DNA of 5,504 bases from NCBI GenBank assembly GCA_011391115.1, contig JAABRC010000152.1, forward strand, positions 1-5,504, written 5' to 3'. The DNA is from Candidatus Egaibacter danicus. Lineage in GTDB: Bacteria; Pseudomonadota; Gammaproteobacteria; Burkholderiales; Burkholderiaceae. Below are positions 1 to 5,504 of the stretch, piece by piece. The position numbers and the translations under genes were made by a program. The stretch's first letter is position 1. Every line of letters begins with the position of its first letter. The notes beneath the pieces are model-generated. The model was given only the letters and a program-made list of their open reading frames with translations. It was not told the DNA's origin and did no database searches.

Positions 1-74
1 GGTAAACCTTCAAATTGAAGCAATGGATTCATGAACTGAAGATATCTGATGAAGAAAAGCCGTGTGGATTGCAG

Positions 75-110
75 GGAGCCAAGCCAGACGGGAGGCTACA
101 TCCTGGCTCC
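75..110. repeat. Inverted repeat in the folD 3' flank
   Basis: GGAGCCA (75-81) and TGGCTCC (104-110) are perfect 7-base complements separated by 22 bases. AGCCAG (82-87) and CTGGCT (103-108) offer a competing pairing. The repeat begins 25 bases beyond the folD stop codon, so it could form a hairpin at the 3' end of folD mRNA. Neither strand has a T tract directly after it, so it is not a convincing intrinsic terminator. The rest of 1-134 shows only a 13-base palindrome at 8-20 (CTTCAA-A-TTGAAG) and no credible gene. Confidence 0.35.
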
Positions 111-134
111 TAGCTGGAGGCGCCGCCGGCCGTT

Positions 135-1004
135 TCAAGCGCCAGATGCCACCCGTTCTGCGGCCTCCAGCGTGTTGACCAGCAGCATGGTGATGGTCAT
201 CGGGCCCACGCCACCGGGAACCGGCGTAATGTGGCTGGCAACCTGACTGACCCCGGCGAAGTCCACGTCACCGCACAACTTGCCCTCGGCATTTCGGTTC
301 ATGCCCACGTCGATGACCACGGCGCCGGGCTTGACCATGTCGGCCGTCAGCACATTGATCTTGCCCACTGCCGCGACAATCACGTCGGCCTGCAGCGTCA
401 TGGCCTTGAGGTCTTTGGTGGCGCTGTGGCAGACCGTGACGGTGGCATTTTTCTGCAACAGCATCAGAGCCATGGGTTTGCCCACGATGTTGCTGCGGCC
501 AATGACCACCGCGTGTTTACCCTTGAGATCGAATCCGATGCTCTCCAGCATCTTCATGCAGCCATAGGGCGTGCAAGGCCAGAAACCGGGCCGTCCGACC
601 ATCAGGGCGCCGGCGCTGTTGACATGAAAACCATCCACGTCTTTGCTGGGGGAAATGGCCTCGATCACCTTCTGCGCATCGATATGGGCCGGTAGTGGCA
701 ACTGCACCAGAATGCCATGGATGGATTGATCGTTGTTAAGGGTATCCACCAGCGCGAGCAGGGCCGCTTCGGTCATCGTGGCGGGGTGCTGCTCCAGAAC
801 CGAATGCAAGCCACTTTCCTGGCAGGCCTTGACCTTGTTACGAACATACACCTGCGAAGCGGGGTTTTCACCCACCAGCACCACGGCCAAGCCTGGCGTG
901 ATGCCCTTTTGCTTGAGTACGGCCGTGCGGTTGGCAACTTCCGTGCGCAGCTGGCGGGACAGGGCATTGCCATCGATCAGTTTGGCTGTGGAGGTAATAG
1001 TCAT
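135..1004 (-). CDS. folD: Bifunctional methylenetetrahydrofolate dehydrogenase / methenyltetrahydrofolate cyclohydrolase
   Basis: FolD is a cytoplasmic enzyme that oxidises 5,10-methylene-THF with NADP+ and then hydrolyses the methenyl form to 10-formyl-THF, feeding purine and formyl-methionine synthesis. The 289-residue product has the usual family length and all hallmark motifs in order. These are the catalytic YVRNK (Tyr53, Lys57), QLPLP (101-105), KDVDGFH (121-127), PCTPYG (143-148), the nucleotide-binding GRSNIVGKP (169-177), the VIDVGMNR strand (230-237) and [10 protein letters not shown] (261-270). The ATG at 1004 is the only sensible start, because an in-frame stop lies two codons upstream (1011-1013). 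The Shine-Dalgarno is poor (AAAG-like at best). The start lies 14 bases past the T tract of the preceding operon's terminator, so folD needs its own promoter or read-through. I found no clear -35/-10 pair. The gene appears intact. Confidence 0.97.
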   Translation of the reverse strand: MTITSTAKLIDGNALSRQLRTEVANRTAVLKQKGITPGLAVVLVGENPASQVYVRNKVKACQESGLHSVLEQHPATMTEAALLALVDTLNNDQSIHGILVQLPLPAHIDAQKVIEAISPSKDVDGFHVNSAGALMVGRPGFWPCTPYGCMKMLESIGFDLKGKHAVVIGRSNIVGKPMALMLLQKNATVTVCHSATKDLKAMTLQADVIVAAVGKINVLTADMVKPGAVVIDVGMNRNAEGKLCGDVDFAGVSQVASHITPVPGGVGPMTITMLLVNTLEAAERVASGA

Positions 1005-1018
1005 GGTGCTTTACACAT

Positions 1019-1049
1019 AAAAAAGCCCGTCTCCCCTTATGGGACGGGC
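1019..1049 (-). terminator. Intrinsic terminator after the response regulator gene
   Basis: On the minus strand GCCCGT pairs with ACGGGC (arms 1025-1030 and 1044-1049). Further G-C and G-T pairs extend the stem around a short loop, and the stem is followed by six T residues (1019-1024 read as A on the plus strand). This is a textbook Rho-independent terminator for the kinase/regulator operon, 49 bases past the regulator's stop codon. On the plus strand no T tract follows the hairpin, so it acts in one direction only. The T tract ends 14 bases before the folD ATG. Confidence 0.8.
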
Positions 1050-1055
1050 GTTAGG

Positions 1056-1073
1056 AGCTATAAAAAGAGTAGC
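1056..1073. repeat. Short inverted repeat resembling a dispersed comamonad intergenic motif
   Basis: GCTA (1057-1060) and TAGC (1070-1073) flank an A-rich core between the response regulator stop and the terminator hairpin. Read on the minus strand, the GCTACT-T-rich-ATAGCT pattern followed by a GC-rich hairpin resembles a short intergenic sequence that I recall recurring in Comamonadaceae genomes. The inverted repeat is seen directly. The family assignment rests on memory and is weak. Confidence 0.3.
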
Positions 1074-1097
1074 GAATGTGTGGTTCCCAATGCGTTG

Positions 1098-1724
1098 TCA
1101 GCCTTTGGGTGCATTTTGCCCCAGGGCAATTTTCAGGAGATCGGCCACGGTATTGGCATTAAGCTTTTCCATGATGTTGGCGCGATGCGCCTCCACCGTC
1201 TTGATGCTGATGCCCAAGTCGTCGGCAATCTGCTTGTTCAGCCGGCCGGCCACGATGCGCTCCAGTACCTGTGATTCACGCAATGTCAGCTTGGACAACA
1301 AGGCATCCCGGCTGACAGCATGCTGATGCTCGGAGAAGGTACCTTTCGCATGTTCGAGCATTTTCTCCACCAGGCCTACCAACTGGTCTTCCTTGAAGGG
1401 TTTCTGGATGAAGTCCATGGCCCCTTTCTTCATGGTGTCTACCGCCATCGGAACATCGCCATGGCCGGTGATAAAAACGATGGGCAGTGGCGAGTGGCCT
1501 TCAATCAGGCGGCTTTGCAACTCCAGGCCTGTCATGCCACCCATACGGATATCCACAATCAGGCAGGCAACCTCGCGTGAGTCATAACGGCTGAGGAACG
1601 ACTCGGCAGAATCGAAACAGCGGACCCGGTAATCCTTGCCTTCAAGCAGCCATTGAAGCGAATCGCGCACCGCTTCATCGTCGTCGACAACGTAAACGGT
1701 TCCCTTTTTCGGAATTAAACTCAT
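1098..1724 (-). CDS. FixJ/NarL-type two-component response regulator (receiver + LuxR helix-turn-helix)
   Basis: This is a cytoplasmic DNA-binding response regulator of 208 residues, the usual length for FixJ-like proteins. The receiver domain (about 8-125) has the acidic pocket DDD (14-16), the phosphoacceptor Asp58 in LIVDIRMGGMTG, the switch Thr86 in FITGHGD and the conserved Lys108 in QKPF. A linker (about 126-142) joins it to a LuxR/GerE helix-turn-helix (about 143-205) with LTLRESQVLERIVAG and the recognition-helix signature KTVEAHRANIMEKL. The ATG at 1724 lies 4 bases after the kinase stop codon. A GGGG Shine-Dalgarno (1732-1735) sits inside the kinase 3' end, 7 bases from the ATG, so the two genes are surely co-transcribed and probably translationally coupled. 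Its partner is the adjacent kinase. Target genes are not shown by sequence; divergent aceE is the obvious candidate. No named family member is recognised, so no symbol is given. Confidence 0.95.
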   Translation of the reverse strand: MSLIPKKGTVYVVDDDEAVRDSLQWLLEGKDYRVRCFDSAESFLSRYDSREVACLIVDIRMGGMTGLELQSRLIEGHSPLPIVFITGHGDVPMAVDTMKKGAMDFIQKPFKEDQLVGLVEKMLEHAKGTFSEHQHAVSRDALLSKLTLRESQVLERIVAGRLNKQIADDLGISIKTVEAHRANIMEKLNANTVADLLKIALGQNAPKG

Positions 1725-1728
1725 GCAG

Positions 1729-4317
1729 TTACCCCAAGATGCTGTGTTGCGTGTCCGGTAGAGTGCCGGTCACCGCCAAAGTGTCTGCAACGGGTATCCA
1801 GAAGGAGAAGTGGCACCCCGTCACGTCGGCGCCATTGTAGATGTTCTCCGCCTTCATCCTGCCCTGGTGCGACTCGACGATGGAACGGCACAGGCTCAGG
1901 CCAATGCCCATGCCGTCCGCCTTGGTGGAGTAGAACGCTTCGTACAGCCTGTCCATGACTTCAGGCGCAATGCCCTTGCCTGAATCCATTACCGAAAACT
2001 CGACGACCGATTTGCCCTCTACGGCTTTGGTCGTCACGCGCAACTCGACGCTTCGTCGCGCGGTGGGGCGCTGTGCGGTATCAATCGCTTCAGCAGCGTT
2101 TTTCAGCAGGTTGACCAGCACCTGTTCGATCAGGATCGGGTCGACCATCACCAGCGGAAGCCGCACGGCTACATGGTGCATCAGGCGGACATTGCGCCGC
2201 CGCATTTCGATCTCAGCCAGTTCTACTGCTTCACCTACCATAGACGCCACCTCGGACAGGGTGCGGTTGGGCTCGCTACGTTTCACAAAAGACCGGATAC
2301 GCTGAATGATCTGGCCGGCGCGCTGCGCCTGCCTGGCGGTCTTTTCCAGTGCGCCCAGCAAGTCTTCGTCAGTTATCTGTCTGGACCTGATGCGCGATAC
2401 CATGCCGTTGCAGTAGTTATTGATGGCGGTAAGGGGCTGGTTCAATTCATGCGCCACGCTGGAAGCCATTTCACCCATGGTAATAAGACGGCTGACATTT
2501 TGTGCCCGCTCTGCCTGGGCCGCCGCCTGGGCTTCGGCAAGGCGGCGCGCCGTGATGTCGGTTGCAATCACCATCTGCGCCAGACGCCCATCCACCCAGC
2601 TCAGGTAACGCGTGCGCACTTCCAGCCACTTGTCGTGCTCAGGGAGGTAAATCTCGGCGCTTTCCGTTTCGGTATCGTGCAGCGAGGCGGTGGGTAATCC
2701 GGCGAAAGAATCCACGCTGTCGCGGGATTCATCCGTTGCCGCCCGCGTCGGCACCCCGGCTTGCGCGACCAGTTGCAGGTGACCTTGCGTCTGCACGCCA
2801 AACCACAGACGGTACAGCTTGTTGGCAAACAGCAGTTCGTCACTACCCAGCGGCGCCACAGAGATGGACGCATCCAGCGCCTCCAGCACGGTCGTAAAAC
2901 GCTCATATGAGGCTGACAGCTGCTCGCGAATCCGGTTGGGCTCGGTGATGTCGGTCATGGATGTCATCCAGCCCGTCTGGGCGCCCCGCGAGTCAATCAA
3001 CGGCGACACATACAAACGGGCATCAAACAGGCTGTTATCCTTTCGTTTGACGCGTACCTGGATGCCGCCCGGAGTTGAATTGCCAGCCAGTTCTTCGTTC
3101 AAGACGGAAGCCAGCGTTTCGCGGTCGGATTCCGGCCAATAGGGAAAAGGGGCCGTCCGGCCCACCAGATCTGACTCATTCCAGCCTGTCATCTGGCAAA
3201 ACGCCGCATTCACGTAGGTGATGCGGCCCTGCAAATCCATGGCCCGCATGCCGGTGAGCATCGAGTTTTCCATGGCACGACGAAAATTCGTTTCCGATAC
3301 CAGGGCCTGCTGCGCCTGAACCCTTCGACGCGTATGGCGCCAGTTTCCAATGAGCATCCACGCGGTCATGGCGCTCAGCGCGATCACCAGCCAGAACAGG
3401 CCGCTGCCCACCACGCCCAACGACGTGCGGTAAGCCTGCGCCCGGATGACCAGACCGTTGCCTACGGGTGAAACAGGCACTTCGTATTCGTTCAGTGGTG
3501 TTGACCAGGACTGCAGCCCACTGAGCGGCCGGCGGGCTGCGATGCTGGTTCCCGCCAACCGTTCCCCCTTGGCGTCCAGCAACGAGACGGCATAACGCGC
3601 TGAAATTTCTGCGGGCACACCATACCGGTACAGCCCGTCGACGGAATACTCGGCCATCACAACACCGGCAAACTTGGCGCGGTCCACCAAAGGCACATGC
3701 AACTGCAGATGAGATTCCTTGTCTTTCTCGGCGAGACGTTGCGCGTAAACAGGCTGCTGCAGGTCTTTGGCCAGTGTGTAGGTATTCTCGGCTTCTCCAG
3801 CCTTGAGGGTGTCTCCCGTCAGACGCCGCTGCGTAGCGGACAGGCTGGCCGTGCCGTAGCTGGCCTTGAAGCGTTTTTTCTCGTCAATCCAGCTGATGGT
3901 CTCCAGCTCGGGGTACTGGTTGATCAAGGCCTCGGCCCGGGTCTGGAAGTCTTCCGCATCCACTTCACGGTTGGAAATGTCGCGGGCAATGCGCATGATC
4001 TGTTCCTGCCGTTCCAGCAAGCGCAGACGCAGTCGCTGCTGGGTGTATTCCACATCCCGTCGCACAGCCTCCTGCTCACGCTCAATCTCCTCCAGTCGAA
4101 GGTAACCGAAGGCCGCCATGATGGCCGCCAGAAACAGCACCACCGCTGCGAGTGGCGCCAGCATGGCAAACCGGTCCTGACGGTGAGCGGGCAAACGCCG
4201 CCACCAGCGCTTGACCTGGACCGTGGCAGACGTGTCGGTGTGGATGTCGAGCGGAAGCTGCGACGGAATACTCATGGGGGAAGTGTAGGTGAGGGCACTG
4301 TCCTGGCAGGACAGCAT
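1729..4317 (-). CDS. Membrane-bound PAS-domain sensor histidine kinase
   Basis: This 862-residue inner-membrane sensor kinase is the partner of the downstream FixJ-type regulator. Visible layout: a cytoplasmic N-terminus, TM1 (about 51-72), a domain of about 230 residues outside the cytoplasm that begins with a charged, probably coiled helix (about 75-115), TM2 (about 304-324), PAS1 (about 342-460), PAS2 (about 468-590), a short Ala/Gln-rich helix, then the kinase core. The core has the H-box VAHELNQPLTAINNY with phospho-His623, the N-box NLLKNAAEAI (736-745), G1 DSGKGI (778-783), the F-box FYSTK (795-799) and G2 GMGIGLSL (802-809). All catalytic motifs are present, and the H-box is of the FixL/DctB type. 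There is no HAMP and no fused receiver. The loop length would suit a double-PAS (dCache-like) ligand sensor, but the ligand is unknown. The start is uncertain: Met1 (4317) and Met15 (4275) both lack a good Shine-Dalgarno, and a stop at 4324-4326 rules out anything further upstream. Confidence 0.95.
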   Translation of the reverse strand: MLSCQDSALTYTSPMSIPSQLPLDIHTDTSATVQVKRWWRRLPAHRQDRFAMLAPLAAVVLFLAAIMAAFGYLRLEEIEREQEAVRRDVEYTQQRLRLRLLERQEQIMRIARDISNREVDAEDFQTRAEALINQYPELETISWIDEKKRFKASYGTASLSATQRRLTGDTLKAGEAENTYTLAKDLQQPVYAQRLAEKDKESHLQLHVPLVDRAKFAGVVMAEYSVDGLYRYGVPAEISARYAVSLLDAKGERLAGTSIAARRPLSGLQSWSTPLNEYEVPVSPVGNGLVIRAQAYRTSLGVVGSGLFWLVIALSAMTAWMLIGNWRHTRRRVQAQQALVSETNFRRAMENSMLTGMRAMDLQGRITYVNAAFCQMTGWNESDLVGRTAPFPYWPESDRETLASVLNEELAGNSTPGGIQVRVKRKDNSLFDARLYVSPLIDSRGAQTGWMTSMTDITEPNRIREQLSASYERFTTVLEALDASISVAPLGSDELLFANKLYRLWFGVQTQGHLQLVAQAGVPTRAATDESRDSVDSFAGLPTASLHDTETESAEIYLPEHDKWLEVRTRYLSWVDGRLAQMVIATDITARRLAEAQAAAQAERAQNVSRLITMGEMASSVAHELNQPLTAINNYCNGMVSRIRSRQITDEDLLGALEKTARQAQRAGQIIQRIRSFVKRSEPNRTLSEVASMVGEAVELAEIEMRRRNVRLMHHVAVRLPLVMVDPILIEQVLVNLLKNAAEAIDTAQRPTARRSVELRVTTKAVEGKSVVEFSVMDSGKGIAPEVMDRLYEAFYSTKADGMGIGLSLCRSIVESHQGRMKAENIYNGADVTGCHFSFWIPVADTLAVTGTLPDTQHSILG

Positions 4318-4318
4318 A

Positions 4319-4336
4319 CGGGATTATTTGGTCCCG
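4319..4336 (-). promoter_or_regulatory. Small hairpin abutting the upstream kinase start codon
   Basis: CGGGA (4319-4323) and TCCCG (4332-4336) are perfect complements with an 8-base loop, ending one base before the ATG at 4317. In kinase mRNA this would occlude the normal ribosome-binding position for Met1. It may be chance, may favour initiation at Met15 (4275), or may limit kinase translation. The pairing is seen directly and the role is inferred. Confidence 0.3.
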
Positions 4337-4344
4337 GCTCTGTA

Positions 4345-4373
4345 TTTTAATATTTCATATTACGGTATTAAAA
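4345..4373. promoter_or_regulatory. AT-rich nested palindromes, candidate operator in the divergent region
   Basis: TTTTAATA (4345-4352) and TATTAAAA (4366-4373) form a perfect 8-base inverted repeat with arm centres 21 bp apart, two helical turns. A second perfect palindrome, TAATAT-TTC-ATATTA (4348-4362), overlaps it. They lie in a strongly AT-rich block: 4341-4400 has only 12 G or C in 60 bases, in a GC-rich window. This block is where kinase-operon promoter elements and an upstream element for aceE would be expected, so a dimeric regulator or a nucleoid protein could bind here. AT-rich sequence produces palindromes easily, so the call is tentative. Confidence 0.4.
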
Positions 4374-4398
4374 AGCACAACTTGAAATTTTGAAAGAA

Positions 4399-4426
4399 TT
4401 GTGAGAAACTAGACAGACCGTACTAA
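4399..4426 (+). promoter_or_regulatory. Possible sigma-70 promoter for aceE
   Basis: A -35-like TTGTGA (4399-4404) is followed after 16 bases by a -10-like TACTAA (4421-4426), which would give a leader of roughly 40 bases. An alternative pairs TTGAAA (4382-4387) with GAAACT (4405-4410), 17 bases apart. Both -10 boxes match the consensus poorly. Some promoter must lie between the divergent genes, but which one is a guess. Confidence 0.25.
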
Positions 4427-4436
4427 ATTACGTCTG
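4414..4436 (+). promoter_or_regulatory. Inverted repeat upstream of aceE, candidate operator or leader hairpin
   Basis: CAGAC (4414-4418) plus GTA (4420-4422) pair with TAC (4429-4431) plus GTCTG (4432-4436) around CTAAAT, with a single unpaired C at 4419. It overlaps the possible aceE -10 box and ends 34 bases before the ATG. It could bind a dimeric regulator, with the adjacent response regulator an obvious candidate, or fold in the 5' leader of aceE mRNA. It does not match the E. coli PdhR operator pattern that I know. Confidence 0.4.
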
Positions 4437-4459
4437 ACCGAGAAGATCAGGCAATAACC

Positions 4460-4465
4460 AGGAGA
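4460..4465 (+). promoter_or_regulatory. Strong Shine-Dalgarno of aceE
   Basis: AGGAGA lies 5 bases before the ATG at 4471. It is the best ribosome-binding site in the window and fixes the aceE start. It contrasts with the weak sites before folD and the kinase, and suits an abundantly made central-metabolism enzyme. Confidence 0.85.
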
Positions 4466-4470
4466 CAAAT

Positions 4471-5504
<1,034 letters not shown>

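Noticed and set aside
1..134. tRNA or other structured RNA at the left edge
   Set aside because: The inverted repeat around 75-110 drew attention, but there is no T-loop motif, anticodon arm or CCA-adjacent acceptor stem.
49..246. 65-codon plus-strand open frame at the left edge
   Set aside because: It overlaps the 3' end of folD, has no ribosome-binding site, and its Arg-rich product looks like translation of GC-rich antisense sequence.
717..1274. 185-codon plus-strand open frame spanning folD and the regulator
   Set aside because: It is antisense to two well-supported genes and crosses their terminator; no recognisable domain. Long antisense frames are common in GC-rich DNA.
2173..2697. 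174-codon plus-strand open frame opposite the kinase core
   Set aside because: It lies fully within a catalytic region with every kinase motif intact, so it is a shadow frame.
2940..3300. PAS1 as a FixL-like haem oxygen sensor
   Set aside because: The FixJ-type partner suggested it, but PAS1 (residues about 342-460) lacks the conserved proximal-histidine region I would expect for haem binding, and the kinase has a large external domain.
3697..4350. 217-codon plus-strand open frame opposite the kinase
   Set aside because: It mirrors the kinase sensor region, has no ribosome-binding site and shows no domain. It is explained by codon bias of the opposite strand.
4318..4470. PdhR-type operator before aceE
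   Set aside because: No ATTGGT-type half-sites with matching ACCAAT arms are present in the intergenic region.

Overview
This window reads as a piece of a betaproteobacterial chromosome. The family is probably Burkholderiales and perhaps Comamonadaceae, judged from protein character, GC-rich coding sequence and remembered gene order rather than from any search. It holds four protein genes, all apparently intact where visible. I see no mobile element, CRISPR array, RNA gene, phage gene or broken gene.

Layout. Bases 1-134 are the non-coding 3' flank of folD and contain a 7-bp inverted repeat. folD (135-1004, minus) encodes the bifunctional methylene-tetrahydrofolate dehydrogenase/cyclohydrolase. 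A hairpin with a six-T tract (1019-1049, minus) ends transcription of the upstream two-component operon just before the folD start. That operon, also on the minus strand, encodes a FixJ/NarL-type response regulator (1098-1724) and a large membrane-bound PAS histidine kinase (1729-4317), whose stop lies 4 nt before the regulator's ATG. A 153-bp divergent intergenic region (4318-4470) follows. It has a very AT-rich core and several inverted repeats. On the plus strand, aceE (pyruvate dehydrogenase E1) starts at 4471 and runs off the right edge.

How the genes may work together. The kinase has two membrane segments around a domain of about 230 residues outside the cytoplasm, then two PAS domains and a complete kinase core. 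Its gene is divergent from aceE and shares the only upstream region. The simplest hypothesis is that this pair senses a carbon or energy cue and adjusts expression of the pyruvate dehydrogenase genes, itself, or both. The gene order supports this but no sequence here proves it. folD is an unrelated housekeeping gene whose own promoter I could not identify.

I do not see strong evidence of a wholly new system. The most worthwhile leads are the kinase/regulator pair next to aceE, the palindromes in the divergent region, and the compact terminator/folD junction.
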